A stretch of DNA of 64,000 nt from Rhodovibrio salinarum DSM 9154 (GCF_000515255.1 NZ_KI911559.1:2863660-2927659), one strand, 5' to 3'; positions 7,463 through 16,560 are shown, counted from the stretch's first letter. Notes: a model not told the origin generated them from the sequence alone. Numbers and translations are program-made.

Positions 7463-8455
7463 ATGTTCCGCCTGCCCGTCTTCGCTCTCGCCGCCGCCAC
7501 CGCGCTGGCCGCCCTGATCGCCGCGCCCGCCGCGCAGGCGGAACGCGACCGTTCCGCCCGGGTCGGACAGCCCGTGTCGCTTAACAGCGAGATCGTGGTC
7601 GAAGGCGATACCGTGACGCTGAACCATCTGTTCAGCGGTTTGGGCGCACGTGGGGAGACGCCGATTGCCCGTGCGCCCGAACCGGGCAAGGAAGTGCAGC
7701 TGCCGGCCAACTGGCTCGCCCGGGTGGCCCGCGCGTACGAGATCGACTGGCAGCCGGCGTCCAAGCTGCAGCAGGCCAGTCTGCGCCGCGCCGCACAGCG
7801 GATCGGCGGCAAAAAGATCCAGGAGGCGATCCACGCCAAGCTGGCCGAACGCGGCATCGACGGCGATGTCGAAGTGCAGCTGGACACGCCGGATACCGCG
7901 CTGGTGCTGCCGGTCGATGCGCCGGGAACCGTCAAGATCGCGGGCCTGAACTACGACCGCGACAGCGGCCGTTTCACCGCCAACGTGGTTGCGCCCGATG
8001 CGCAGCGTCCGCTCGCCCGCGCCACCGTGTCCGGCAAGGCGCTGGCGATGGTCGAGATCCCGGTGCTGACCCGCCGGATTGGCCGGGACGAAGTGATCGG
8101 CCAGCGCGACATCGCCTGGGTCACGCGGCCGGTCGACGCGATCACCGCCAACCACATCCGCGACGCGCGCAAGCTGGTCGGTATGTCCGCCCGCCGCTCG
8201 ATCCGCCCGGAACGGCCGGTGCGCGAGACCGACGTCACCGCGCCCGTGATCGTACCGCGCAACAGCTTGGTAACCCTCATGCTGCAGACTGAGCAGATGC
8301 GCCTGACCGCCCAGGGCCGGGCGCTGCAGGACGGCGCCAAGGGCGAGGTCGTGCGCGTCGTCAACACCAAGTCCAACACCACCGTCTCCGGGGTCGTCGT
8401 CGCCGACGGCACGGTCGCGGTGCAAGCGGGCAGCCGCCCGCAATCGCAGGAGTAA
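7463..8455 (+). CDS. flgA: Flagellar P-ring assembly chaperone FlgA
   Basis: FlgA is a periplasmic chaperone for assembly of the P ring (FlgI). The 330-residue protein has a signal peptide (cleavage probably after APAAQA, about residue 29) and a C-terminal SAF/FlgA domain (about 195-325; VPVLTRRIGRDEVI-like, TVSGVVVADGTVAVQ). The ATG at 7463 is chosen because GGAG lies 8 bases before it; a GTG three codons upstream overlaps that ribosome site. flgH follows 5 bases after the stop. Confidence 0.9.
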   Translation: MFRLPVFALAAATALAALIAAPAAQAERDRSARVGQPVSLNSEIVVEGDTVTLNHLFSGLGARGETPIARAPEPGKEVQLPANWLARVARAYEIDWQPASKLQQASLRRAAQRIGGKKIQEAIHAKLAERGIDGDVEVQLDTPDTALVLPVDAPGTVKIAGLNYDRDSGRFTANVVAPDAQRPLARATVSGKALAMVEIPVLTRRIGRDEVIGQRDIAWVTRPVDAITANHIRDARKLVGMSARRSIRPERPVRETDVTAPVIVPRNSLVTLMLQTEQMRLTAQGRALQDGAKGEVVRVVNTKSNTTVSGVVVADGTVAVQAGSRPQSQE

Positions 8456-8460
8456 GCGCG

Positions 8461-9228
8461 ATGCGCGACCCCCTCTTGTCCACCGCCGCGCGGCTCGGCG
8501 CGCTCGCGCTCGCCGGCGGCCTGCTCGCCGCCTGCAACACCGCCGACCGGCTCGCCCAGGTCGGTCAGGAACCACCGCAGTCCGCGGTCGGAAGCCCGGA
8601 ACGCCTGGCCGGCGAGAGGCCAGTGGTCATGCCCATGCCGAAGCCGCAGGTACAGGAGCCGAACCGCCAGGCGAACTCGCTTTGGACTCCCGGCACGCGG
8701 GCCTTCTTCAAGGACCAGCGGGCGAGCGAGATCGGCGATATCCTGACGGTTCGGATCGAGATCGACGACAGCGCCAACCTGTCGAACGAGACGAGCCGCA
8801 CGCGCAGTGCGAACGAATCTGCCGGATTGCCGGCCTTCCTGGGTTACGAGCAATCGCTCGGTTCGGTGCTGCCGGAAGCAGTTAGCCCGGAAAGCCTCGT
8901 CGAGGCGCAGAGCGGCAGCGGCCACACGGGCGTCGGCACGGTCGACCGCAGCGAGGAGATCAACCTGCGGATCGCCTCGCTGATCACCCAGGTCCTGCCG
9001 AACGGCAACTTGGTGATCGCGGGCCGGCAAGAAGTGCGCGTGAACTACGAGAACCGCATCCTGCAGGTTGCCGGCGTGATCCGGCCCGAGGACATCGATT
9101 CCGACAACAGCGTGTCCTATGAAGACATCGCCGAAGCCCGCATCGCCTACGGCGGCGAAGGCCAGCTCTCCGATGTCCAGCAGCCACGCTACGGCCAACA
9201 GGTCTACGACATCCTGTTCCCGTTCTAA
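8461..9228 (+). CDS. flgH: Flagellar L-ring lipoprotein FlgH
   Basis: FlgH forms the outer-membrane L ring. The 255-residue protein begins with a lipoprotein signal peptide; the lipobox LLAAC places the lipidated Cys at about residue 25. The mature part shows FlgH signatures: AFFKDQRASEIGDILTVRI (about 81-99) and the C-terminal NLVIAGRQEVRVNYE and VRPED-type IRPEDI. It is the last gene of the flgFGAH operon. The next 224 bases contain no gene; an AT-rich patch at about 9338-9355 is the only notable feature. Confidence 0.95.
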   Translation: MRDPLLSTAARLGALALAGGLLAACNTADRLAQVGQEPPQSAVGSPERLAGERPVVMPMPKPQVQEPNRQANSLWTPGTRAFFKDQRASEIGDILTVRIEIDDSANLSNETSRTRSANESAGLPAFLGYEQSLGSVLPEAVSPESLVEAQSGSGHTGVGTVDRSEEINLRIASLITQVLPNGNLVIAGRQEVRVNYENRILQVAGVIRPEDIDSDNSVSYEDIAEARIAYGGEGQLSDVQQPRYGQQVYDILFPF

Positions 9229-9452
9229 GCGCGAACGGTAGCCGGTCGTCAAAAACCTATCCGCTTGGGATTGGGCTCGCCGTCAGAGCCGCTTGAGACC
9301 GTCGGCCGCGACTCAGGAAAATCGCGTAACCACCTGTTAATAAAATATTCTACGATTCCAGCACCGGACACCCGGTCTCAAGCCCGTTGCGTGGCGAGGC
9401 GCATGACGCCCGACGGTTTCAGCGAACCCGGGCCATGCGCAGAGGCACGATC

Positions 9453-9492
9453 AAAAAAAGCCCCTGCCCGGCCTCGACAGCCGTTCAGGGGC
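9453..9492 (-). terminator. Rho-independent terminator of dksA
   Basis: On the minus strand GCCCCTG (9486-9492) pairs with CAGGGGC (9460-9466), the loop can fold further through CGGC/GCCG, and a run of seven T follows directly. It begins 30 bases after the dksA stop. Confidence 0.8.
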
Positions 9493-9521
9493 CCCTCGAA
9501 ACCGTCGATGCGCCCACCGCT

Positions 9522-9938
9522 CTAATCGTCGCGCTGGGTCCGTTCCAAGCGCTCGTGACGCTCCTGGGCCTCGATCGACAAGGTTGCGATCGGACGCGCT
9601 TCAAGACGGCGGATCGCGATCGGCTCGTCGGTCTCCTCGCAGTAGCCGTAGGTGCCGTCCTCAATCCGCTGCAACGCCTCGTCGATCTTGGAGATCAACT
9701 TGCGCTCCCGGTCGCGGGTGCGCAGCTCTAGCGAACGATCAGTTTCAGCGGAAGCACGGTCGGCGATGTCGGGCTCCGACAGACCGCCGTCCTGCAGACT
9801 TTCCAGCGTCTCGTGCGACTCCCGCAACAACGAGTCCTTCCAGGCCAGCAGCTTCTGGCGAAAGTATTCCTGCATCTTCTCGTTCATGAAGGGCTCGTCC
9901 TCGCTGGGACGATACTCCGTGGGCAGAGTCACAGACAT
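9522..9938 (-). CDS. dksA: RNA polymerase-binding transcription factor DksA
   Basis: DksA binds the RNA polymerase secondary channel and mediates ppGpp control. The 138-residue protein has the coiled coil with the conserved DIADRASAETDRSLELRTRDRERKL-type pattern (about 58-82) and the C-terminal EDGTYGYCEETDEPIAIRRLEARP. Only one zinc-site cysteine remains (YCEE), as in many alphaproteobacterial DksA proteins, so the zinc finger is degenerate. ATG at 9938 is used; a GTG one codon earlier is the alternative. It has its own promoter and terminator and is probably an insertion among flagellar genes, not part of a flagellar operon. Confidence 0.9.
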   Translation of the reverse strand: MSVTLPTEYRPSEDEPFMNEKMQEYFRQKLLAWKDSLLRESHETLESLQDGGLSEPDIADRASAETDRSLELRTRDRERKLISKIDEALQRIEDGTYGYCEETDEPIAIRRLEARPIATLSIEAQERHERLERTQRDD

Positions 9939-9999
9939 CACGTGAACGACGTCCCCTCGTTAAAAACACGCTCCCGGATCACCGGGGTCGGCGCGGCGC

Positions 10000-10027
10000 A
10001 GTATATGATTTTTTACCCACGCCACAA
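10000..10027 (-). promoter_or_regulatory. Possible sigma-70 promoter of dksA
   Basis: On the minus strand TTGTGG, 16 bases, then TATACT resembles a housekeeping promoter; the -10 is close to consensus, the -35 weaker. Transcription would start about 55 bases before dksA. The rest of the gap 9942-10232 holds only a 9-base inverted repeat (10122-10130 / 10148-10156) downstream of fliX. Confidence 0.4.
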
Positions 10028-10232
10028 GCCTCTTTCACGTCGTAGGGAAGACGGGCATGCACTTGAAATAGAAAGGTTTTGTGACAACCGTGAGCGTCGG
10101 CGCAACGCTAGCCGAACGCCTGCCTATCCACATCTTCCCGACACCTCTGGATAGGCGCGGCCATCCCCCCAGACCCGTGGTTTGCGTGAAACAAGGGGGC
10201 GGGCCCGACGTGCTGGCGGGTGAGGCAACCGT

Positions 10233-10652
10233 TCAGCGGCGCAGTTTGGCCAGTTCCACGTGCGCGCGCAGTTCGATTTCGTCGAGAATCTCGTTCAAGT
10301 CCGGATCGTCGATCTCGCCCCGGGCCTGGTCCACTTCGTCGGCCAAACGGCGCACGGTATCCGGCGCCATACGCCCCATCAGCAGACCGTCGCGCAGTTC
10401 CTCCAGACGCTGCAGCAGACGTTCGCCGTGCTGACGACCGCGCTCGCGCGCATCATCGGCGTTGGCTGGGATCTCCTGCAGACTGAGCAGCGCTCCTGCC
10501 CCGGCGACCCCCGCCGAACGGCTGCCTTCCGCCGCGCTCGCCGCGCCATTGGAGGCATTCAGACTGTCGCCAAAGCCCCCATCTGTCCCCTGCGACTTGT
10601 CCTTGCGGCGCAGCGGCGTGGGGGTATGGAGGGACGACCGTTCGATCTTCAT
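10233..10652 (-). CDS. fliX: Flagellar assembly regulator FliX
   Basis: FliX is an alphaproteobacterial protein that couples completion of the basal body to the activity of FlbD. The 139-residue product starts MKIERSS, has an Ala/Gly-rich middle and the conserved C-terminal FliX region (about 65-139; GERLLQRLEELRDGLLMG, EILDEIELRAHVELAKL). The start at 10652 is chosen because family members begin MKI; 63 extra codons in frame upstream are Arg/Ser-rich and run through the control region. It diverges from flgI, as in Caulobacter, and FlbD is encoded at 36030. Confidence 0.85.
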   Translation of the reverse strand: MKIERSSLHTPTPLRRKDKSQGTDGGFGDSLNASNGAASAAEGSRSAGVAGAGALLSLQEIPANADDARERGRQHGERLLQRLEELRDGLLMGRMAPDTVRRLADEVDQARGEIDDPDLNEILDEIELRAHVELAKLRR

Positions 10653-10822
10653 GGAGACTCGCTCAAGTGCCCGTGGGCGGGACGCCGACCGTGCAGCCCC
10701 TGTTTGAGGGACCCAGCCAGACGGCGATGCAGGCGGAAAACTACGCCTTCTGTCTGCATGCACCAAGCTGCGCCGTGCGCAGTTAATGCGTGGTAAATGC
10801 TGCTTGGTTAAGCCCACCGATC

Positions 10823-10851
10823 GGCAATCGCCGCCCGGCAAGTTTTACCCG
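10823..10851 (+). promoter_or_regulatory. Putative FlbD (ftr-like) half-sites upstream of flgI
   Basis: CCCGGCA-N5-TACCCG at 10834-10851 is a strong left half with a weak right half of the palindrome seen before flgF; a second CGGCA half lies at 10822-10826. The main site is centred about 110 bases before the -12 element of the flgI sigma-54 promoter. It lies in the 371-base gap shared by fliX and flgI. Confidence 0.4.
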
Positions 10852-10937
10852 CTAGACGGCCCTGCCCCGTTGATCACGACCGGCCAGCACCGAGCAGAAG
10901 GCCCAGATTCCGGGCGTTCTTAACCACACGTACGCGT

Positions 10938-10953
10938 TGGCACGCAAATCGCA
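10938..10953 (+). promoter_or_regulatory. Sigma-54 promoter of flgI operon
   Basis: TGGCAC-N5-TCGCA with exact GG-N10-GC spacing, 71 bases before the flgI ATG. It would drive flgI-flgJ-flgN and perhaps flgK-flgL-fliW. Its presence argues against a TTG start for flgI at 10937, which would lie on the promoter itself. Confidence 0.72.
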
Positions 10954-11023
10954 TAAGACAGCGCAGTCACGGGTGTGGATTCCCACGCACCCCGATACGA
11001 GCGAACCTTCGAGGACCTTGTCC

Positions 11024-12154
11024 ATGCCGCGCCTGTCCCGTCCGATCCGTTGCGTCGCCGTCGTTTGCGCGCTGGCCCTGGTTGGCCTGTGGTCGGCTGG
11101 CGCAAGCGCGCAATCGCGCATCAAGGACATCACGCAGGTGGAAGGCGTGCGCGACAACGTGCTGGTCGGCTACGGCCTGGTCGTCGGCCTGAACGGCAGC
11201 GGCGACGACCTGGACGACAGCCCGTTCACCCGCGAAAGCCTGATCGGCATGCTGCAACGCTTGGGCGTCAACGCGCGCAGCCAGGACCTGGAGACCGAGA
11301 ACATCGCGGCGGTGATGGTGACCGCCGACCTCCCCCCGTTCACCCGCCGCGGCTCGCGCATCGACGTTTCGGTTTCCTCTCTGGGAACGGCGGAGAGCCT
11401 TCTGGGGGGCACCCTGCTGGTGACACCGCTGCTGGGCGCCGACGGCGAGGTTTACGCCGTCGCCCAGGGACCCGTGAACGTCAGTGGCTTCTCCGCCGGA
11501 GGTGCGGCGCAGCAGGTCGTCAAAGGCGTGCCGACCGCTGGGCGGATTCCCAACGGCGCGATCATCGAACGTGAAATCGACTTCCAGTTGGGCTCGCTCA
11601 GTACCGTCCACCTGCAGCTGCGCAACCCGGACCTGACGACCGCGCGGCGGGTGGCGAGCGCGATCAATCAGTTCGTCGGCGAACCGGCGGCGAGCTCGCT
11701 CGACCCGGCAACCGTGCGCATTGACGTGCCGGAAAACTACGCGGGCGACACCATCGGCTTGCTGACCGACGTCGAGCAGCTGCCGATCTCCCCCGACCAG
11801 GTGGCGAAGGTCGTGATCGACGAAAGCTCGGGCGTGATCGTGATGGGCTCGAACGTGCGCATCTCTACCGTGGCGATCGCCCAGGGCAACCTAACGATCC
11901 GCGTCACCGAGACGCCGCAGGTCAGCCAGCCAGGGCCGTTCGCCCAGCAGGGCCAGACCGAGGTTGTTCCGCGCACCGATGTCGAGATCGACGAGGAAGA
12001 AGACAACAAGATGGCTGTGCTGCCCGCTGGCGTGACCTTGCAGCAGCTGGTCGATGGGCTGAATGCGCTGGGTGTCGGACCACGCGACATGATCGCGATC
12101 CTGCACGCCATCAAGGCGGCGGGCGCCCTGCAAGCCGAGATCGAGGTGCTGTAA
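11024..12154 (+). CDS. flgI: Flagellar P-ring protein FlgI
   Basis: FlgI polymerises into the periplasmic P ring around the rod. The 376-residue protein has a Sec signal peptide (cleavage after SAGASA, about residue 29). The mature protein starts with the family pattern SRIKDITQVEGVRDNVLVGYG and contains RLGVN, VMVTADLPPFTRRGSRIDV and the C-terminal LQQLVDGLNALGVGPRDM. The ATG at 11024 is chosen for its signal peptide; a longer TTG-initiated frame overlaps the promoter. The stop TAATG overlaps the next start by one base. Confidence 0.95.
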   Translation: MPRLSRPIRCVAVVCALALVGLWSAGASAQSRIKDITQVEGVRDNVLVGYGLVVGLNGSGDDLDDSPFTRESLIGMLQRLGVNARSQDLETENIAAVMVTADLPPFTRRGSRIDVSVSSLGTAESLLGGTLLVTPLLGADGEVYAVAQGPVNVSGFSAGGAAQQVVKGVPTAGRIPNGAIIEREIDFQLGSLSTVHLQLRNPDLTTARRVASAINQFVGEPAASSLDPATVRIDVPENYAGDTIGLLTDVEQLPISPDQVAKVVIDESSGVIVMGSNVRISTVAIAQGNLTIRVTETPQVSQPGPFAQQGQTEVVPRTDVEIDEEEDNKMAVLPAGVTLQQLVDGLNALGVGPRDMIAILHAIKAAGALQAEIEVL

Positions 12155-12498
12155 TGAGCCCGTTCACCAAAGCTGCCGTCGATCCCGCGCTGCTCGCCCA
12201 ACAGGGCAAGGCCAGCGCCGGCAAGGCCGCAGCCGCCGTCAAACGCGGCGCGTCTGCGGGGAACGAGGCTGCTGCGGCAAAGGCCGCGCAGGATTTCGAG
12301 GCAATGTTCATCGCCCAGATGCTGAAGCCGATGTTCCAGGGGCTAAGCACCGAGGGAATGTTCGGCGGCGGCAAGGGCGAAGAGATGTACCGCAGCCTGC
12401 TGGTCGAAGAATACGGCAAGACGATCGCCCAGGCCGGCGGCGTCGGAATTGCCGATCAGGTCAAGGCCGAGATGCTGAAGCTCCAGGAGGTCAAGTAA
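12154..12498 (+). CDS. flgJ: Rod-binding protein, FlgJ N-terminal domain only
   Basis: The 114-residue protein corresponds to the rod-cap domain of FlgJ (AQDFEAMFIAQMLKPMFQG, about 45-63; MYRSLLVEEYGKTIAQAGGVGIADQV). It lacks the C-terminal peptidoglycan hydrolase domain of enterobacterial FlgJ, which is normal in alphaproteobacteria, where a separate lytic enzyme is used. Translation is coupled to flgI through TAATG. The N-terminal 40 residues are Ala/Lys-rich and unconserved. Confidence 0.88.
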   Translation: MSPFTKAAVDPALLAQQGKASAGKAAAAVKRGASAGNEAAAAKAAQDFEAMFIAQMLKPMFQGLSTEGMFGGGKGEEMYRSLLVEEYGKTIAQAGGVGIADQVKAEMLKLQEVK

Positions 12499-12500
12499 CC

Positions 12501-13022
12501 ATGTCGCATTCTACCGCCCCCATCGGCCCCTCCTCCGCGGATGCGGATACGGCCGCAGATACGGCGGATGACCGCAACCTGCCTGAAGGGCCGGGCGAGC
12601 CGGCGGAGGTGATCGATCTGCTGGAGACGACCCTGCGTTTGATCGATGTCCTGGAAGCGGAGATCGAAATGCTACGCGGCATGCGACCAGAGGAAATGCA
12701 GGCCCTGCAGCAAGACAAGATCGTGCTTGCCGCCGCCTACGAATCACAACTTCAACGGCTTAGCGACCATCCGGAGATTGCCGACAGCCTCTCCGAAGAG
12801 CTGCGCGCCGAACTGAAGGAAGCGACCGACTCCTTCCAGGAAGTCCTGGCCGCCAACGAGCGCGCCCTGCGCGCCGCAAAGGCAGCGACCAAGGGCGTGC
12901 TCAAGACCGTGGTCGACACGGCCAACCGTCAGGACCCACGCGTTAGCTACAACACGGACGGCCGCCCGTCCCACCGCAATCCGCGCGCTCCCCACGCTGT
13001 GTCGGTAGACCAGCGCCTGTAA
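12501..13022 (+). CDS. FlgN/FlbY-like flagellar export chaperone
   Basis: The 173-residue protein is acidic and helical, with leucine-rich segments at about 38-62 (VIDLLETTLRLIDVLEAEIEML) and a C-terminal helix ending ATKGVLKTVVDTAN. This fits FlgN-type chaperones, called FlbY in Caulobacter, which hold the hook-filament junction proteins FlgK and FlgL. Those two genes follow directly. An AGGAGG lies 10 bases before the ATG, inside the end of flgJ. Confidence 0.7.
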   Translation: MSHSTAPIGPSSADADTAADTADDRNLPEGPGEPAEVIDLLETTLRLIDVLEAEIEMLRGMRPEEMQALQQDKIVLAAAYESQLQRLSDHPEIADSLSEELRAELKEATDSFQEVLAANERALRAAKAATKGVLKTVVDTANRQDPRVSYNTDGRPSHRNPRAPHAVSVDQRL

Positions 13023-13055
13023 GCGCGCATCGACGAAGACCCATACATACGACCA

Positions 13056-13076
13056 GGCCGCCATGTAGGCGGCCTT
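13056..13076 (+). other. Perfect 8-base-pair hairpin before flgK
   Basis: AGGCCGCC (13056-13063) and GGCGGCCT (13069-13076) flank a 5-base loop. The flgK ribosome site follows within 10 bases. There is no T run, so it is more likely a processing or translation-control element than a terminator. Confidence 0.5.
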
Positions 13077-13092
13077 CCCAGGAGCGATCAGG

Positions 13093-14934
13093 ATGTCCTT
13101 GTCAGGCTCACTGTTCTACGCCGTTTCAGGCCTGCAAACCGCGCAACGTCAGATCAACGTGACGAGCGGCAACGTCTCGAACGCCAACGTCGAGGGCTAC
13201 AGCAAGCAGACGGCCGCCGCCATAACTCAGCTGGTTGATGGCAAGAATTCCGGCGTCGACATTGGACAGATCCGCCGCGAAGTGAACAGCTACCTCGACA
13301 GCGAGGTCATGCAGTCGCGCACCGAGCTGGGCGCGCTCAACACCCGCAGCGAGTATCTGGGCCGCATTGGCGATATGTTCGGAACGCTGTCCAGCGACAG
13401 CACCTTGTCGAACAGCCTCAACAGCCTGTCCTCTGCGCTCGAAGCGCTGTCGGTCGAACCAGAAAGCGCCAGCGTGCGCAACGATGTGGTCGAAGCGGCA
13501 AGCACGCTCGCCCGGCAACTGAACGACATCTCGACCCAGACGACCGAGCTGCGGACCGAGGCCAGCAACGACATCGACCGGGGCGTCGCGGAGATTAACG
13601 ACGCGTTGAGCCAGATCGCCGAGCTGAACGACGAGATCTCGCGCGCCAACGCGCTCGGCCGGTCGACGGCCGACCTGGAGGACGAACGCGACCGCCAGCT
13701 CGAGACCCTCAGCGAATGGATGGATGTGAGCACCTTCCAGCGCGACAACGGCGCCATCGCCGTGATGGGCAAGATGAGCGACGGCTCCACGAAGATGATG
13801 GTCGATAGCCGCGAGGTGCAGTTCGACTTCTCCAAGGCGAGCGCGCTTGGGCCGGTCGCGACGTCAAGCGATGGGTTTCCCACGCTTTCATCCGCCCCGT
13901 CGCCGGCGGCTGCATCGGATCAGCTCGGTCCGAACACGGGCGGCAAGCTGGGTGCCCTGCTGGATGTCCGCGACAACATGCTGACCGACTTCCACCGCGA
14001 CCTCGACCGCCTGACCCAGGTGGTGCGCGATCGGGTCAACGCGGCCCATAACCAAGGCACCTATCAGAACCAAGGCCAGGCGACTTTGACGGGCTCCGCC
14101 GACATCAGCTCGGACACCTTTTCCAGCCCGGCCACCGGCAGCCTGACCGTCAACTACACCAATGCCTCGAACGAGGTGATCGGGTCGGCGACCGTCTCGA
14201 TCGCCGGCGACACCTCCGTGGCGGACGTCCAGGCATCTCTCGCCGGCACGCTCGCCAGCACGGTCAACGCCGACGGGCAATTGGAATTGAGCCTTCCAGG
14301 CGGCGCCCCCGCCGGCGCGACCGGCTTCACGCTCAACACCGGCGACGCCACGATCGCCTCGACGGAGCTTGGCGACACGCGCGGCTTCTCGCACTACTTC
14401 GGCCTGAACAACCTGTTCGAGACGCCGGATCTACCGCTCCTGCCCAGCGCTGGCGCGGGCGACATCACCGGCGCGGCCGGCGACATCCAGGTGCGCAGCG
14501 ATATCAAGCAAGACTCGGCCAACCTGTCCTATGGGAGCGCCACCCAATATCCCAGCCCGGCCCCCGCGACCAACCCGCCCGCCGTCTACGCCGGCGACAA
14601 CACGGTGGCCCAGGCGATGGCCGACTCGTTCGAGGACCGGAGCACGATCGCCGCAAGCGGCGGCAACCTGCGTAACGTCAACACGACGATGAGCGGCTAC
14701 GCGGCCGATTTGCTGTCCTTCCAGGCGAGCGAAACGTCGCGCACCGATACCGCGCGCGACTTCCAACAGACGATGTACGACGAACTCAAGTTCCGGTCGG
14801 ACTCGAAGAGCGGCGTCAACATCGATGAAGAGCTGTCGAACATGCTGGTGTTCGAACAGGCCTACAACGCTTCCGCCCGGGTCATTTCGACCGTCCAGCA
14901 AATGTTCGACACACTCGACCGGATGATGAACTAG
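13093..14934 (+). CDS. flgK: Flagellar hook-filament junction protein FlgK (HAP1)
   Basis: FlgK is the first junction protein between hook and filament. The 613-residue protein has the N-terminal heptad region (LFYAVSGLQTAQRQINVTSGN, about 7-27, with NVEGYSKQ) and the C-terminal junction helix (DEELSNMLVFEQAYNASARVISTVQQMFDTL, about 578-608). The variable middle is acidic and Ser/Thr/Gly-rich. An AGGAG precedes the ATG by 8-9 bases. flgL follows after 11 bases. Confidence 0.95.
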   Translation: MSLSGSLFYAVSGLQTAQRQINVTSGNVSNANVEGYSKQTAAAITQLVDGKNSGVDIGQIRREVNSYLDSEVMQSRTELGALNTRSEYLGRIGDMFGTLSSDSTLSNSLNSLSSALEALSVEPESASVRNDVVEAASTLARQLNDISTQTTELRTEASNDIDRGVAEINDALSQIAELNDEISRANALGRSTADLEDERDRQLETLSEWMDVSTFQRDNGAIAVMGKMSDGSTKMMVDSREVQFDFSKASALGPVATSSDGFPTLSSAPSPAAASDQLGPNTGGKLGALLDVRDNMLTDFHRDLDRLTQVVRDRVNAAHNQGTYQNQGQATLTGSADISSDTFSSPATGSLTVNYTNASNEVIGSATVSIAGDTSVADVQASLAGTLASTVNADGQLELSLPGGAPAGATGFTLNTGDATIASTELGDTRGFSHYFGLNNLFETPDLPLLPSAGAGDITGAAGDIQVRSDIKQDSANLSYGSATQYPSPAPATNPPAVYAGDNTVAQAMADSFEDRSTIAASGGNLRNVNTTMSGYAADLLSFQASETSRTDTARDFQQTMYDELKFRSDSKSGVNIDEELSNMLVFEQAYNASARVISTVQQMFDTLDRMMN

Positions 14935-14945
14935 GAACCCAGGCC

Positions 14946-15872
14946 ATGACCTCCATCGGCAGCTACGCGCAGAACCAGTTCGTTCTCCGCAACAACCTGG
15001 ACGCCCAGGAGCGGGTGCAGAATTACCGTATCCAGGCGGCCACCGGCTACAAGTCGCAGGGCTACGACGGCATTTCCGCCGACACCCGCCGGCTCGAAAG
15101 CCTGGAACAGCAGCACTCGGCCAACGCGGCCTTCACCAAGAACATCAAGCGCACGGAACTGCGTCTGCAGACGATGGAAACATCGATCGAAGGGCTGCAG
15201 GACATCGCCGAGAAATTCCAGACAACGCTGCTGAGCGCTGCCAACGGCGAAAACCTGAAAGCCCTCGATCTCGGCAAGATCGCTGGCGACTTCCGGGAGC
15301 AAGCGGTTGCCTTGATCAACGAGGAAGTGGAAGGACGCTTCCTGTTCTCTGGCACCGCGACCCAGACGCGGCCGGTCAGCACCGATCCCGGCGGCGCGGC
15401 GATCACCGGGATCGCCGCGCAGGAACTTTACTACCACGGCAATGCCGACACGCTCTCCGTACGCGCTGACGCCGGTGTGACGCTGGACTACGGGATCACC
15501 GCCGCGCCGGGAACCGACAACGGGATGGAAGAGCTCCTGACCGCTCTGACAACCGTGATCAACAACCCCTCCGATGTGAGCGAGGTCAACGCCGCCCTGG
15601 ACGCGCTGACCGGAGAGGCCAACACCGCTGGCGGTGCCATCGCAAAGCTCTCCGATACGCGCGCGCAGATCGGCAGTTCAATCGACCTGATGGAAGGCAT
15701 CCGTGTTCAGCAGGAAGGCAGCCAAGTCGACGTCGAGACCGGCATCTCGGACATCGAAGGCACCAATTTCAGCCGCACGATGACCCTGTTGGCCGAACAG
15801 CAAACCACCCTCGACACTTCTTACGCGGTGACGGCCCGGCTCGCACGGACGTCGCTGCTGAACTTCCTGTAG
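14946..15872 (+). CDS. flgL: Flagellar hook-filament junction protein FlgL (HAP3)
   Basis: FlgL is the second junction protein, related to flagellin. In this 308-residue protein the N-terminal region (NQFVLRNNLDAQERVQNY) and the C-terminal helix (SRTMTLLAEQQTTLDTSYAVTARL) carry the flagellin-like D0/D1 helices. It is encoded directly after flgK and before fliW. Confidence 0.9.
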   Translation: MTSIGSYAQNQFVLRNNLDAQERVQNYRIQAATGYKSQGYDGISADTRRLESLEQQHSANAAFTKNIKRTELRLQTMETSIEGLQDIAEKFQTTLLSAANGENLKALDLGKIAGDFREQAVALINEEVEGRFLFSGTATQTRPVSTDPGGAAITGIAAQELYYHGNADTLSVRADAGVTLDYGITAAPGTDNGMEELLTALTTVINNPSDVSEVNAALDALTGEANTAGGAIAKLSDTRAQIGSSIDLMEGIRVQQEGSQVDVETGISDIEGTNFSRTMTLLAEQQTTLDTSYAVTARLARTSLLNFL

Positions 15873-15906
15873 CCCCTAGCTTTCCTGACCGGAAAGGAAC
15901 TCCTTG

Positions 15907-16407
15907 ATGGCCCCATACGACACCCACGCCACCCTCGCACACGCCGACGCTTCCACCTGCACGGCCTCGCGGGAGGAACAGATGCACACCCGCTTCGGCA
16001 CGCTCACCATCAAACCCGAGCACAAACTGGAGATGCCGAAAGGACCGTTCGGCTTCGCGGGCTACACACAGTTCGCCCTCGCCGACGTGCCGAACCAGGC
16101 AGCCAGTCAGTTCCGCATCCTGCAATCGCTGGAAGACGCGAGCGTCAGCTTCATCGTGCTGCCAATCGCCGCGGACAACGGCTGGATCGACGCCAAGGAC
16201 TTCCAGGCGGCCTGCCAAAGCTACTGCTTCGATCCGAACACCAGCGGACTGCTGTTGATCGCCACCATGCGTCGCGATGCGAACGGGCAGGTGCAGACGA
16301 CCGTGAACATGAAAGCACCGATCGTCCTCGACACTGCGCACCAGCTGGCCCGCCAAGTGGTCTTCACCGGCGAGGGCTACTCGATCCAGCACCCGCTGGA
16401 GCTGTAA
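15907..16407 (+). CDS. fliW: Flagellar assembly factor FliW
   Basis: FliW binds flagellin and, in other bacteria, antagonises the translational repressor CsrA so that flagellin synthesis follows demand. The 166-residue product contains the family pattern TRFGTLTIKPEHKLEMPKGPFGF-like opening (about 28-50) and FRILQSLEDASVSFIVLP (about 74-91). The first 25 residues look unconserved, and Met26 could be the real start. No csrA is seen in the window. It lies at the end of the flgI-flgL series, before a strong terminator. Confidence 0.85.
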   Translation: MAPYDTHATLAHADASTCTASREEQMHTRFGTLTIKPEHKLEMPKGPFGFAGYTQFALADVPNQAASQFRILQSLEDASVSFIVLPIAADNGWIDAKDFQAACQSYCFDPNTSGLLLIATMRRDANGQVQTTVNMKAPIVLDTAHQLARQVVFTGEGYSIQHPLEL

Positions 16408-16423
16408 TCCGGCCAGAATGCGC

Positions 16424-16456
16424 GCGGCTGCCGGACCCGTTGGGTGCGGCAGCCGC
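16424..16456 (+). other. Hairpin downstream of fliW
   Basis: GCGGCTGCCG (16424-16433) pairs with CGGCAGCCGC (16447-16456) over ten bases. It has no T run and precedes the main terminator by about 40 bases; the two may act together. Confidence 0.5.
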
Positions 16457-16492
16457 CGACATTCCGGTCAAGGAAATCAAGGGGCAGACGCG

Positions 16493-16530
16493 AAGGGGCC
16501 GCGACCTGATAAGGTCGCGGCCCCTTTTCT
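16493..16530 (+). terminator. Strong terminator after fliW
   Basis: A 14-base-pair stem (AAGGGGCCGCGACC / GGTCGCGGCCCCTT) with a 6-base loop is followed by TTTTCT. Because the stem opens with AA it may also stop the convergent methyltransferase transcript. Confidence 0.88.
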
Positions 16531-16560
16531 ATCGCAAGCGCCAGCTTTGATCGGTTGATC

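Noticed and set aside
10937-11023. Extended TTG start of flgI
   Set aside because: The TTG coincides with the -24 element of the sigma-54 promoter, and the ATG at 11024 begins a standard signal peptide.
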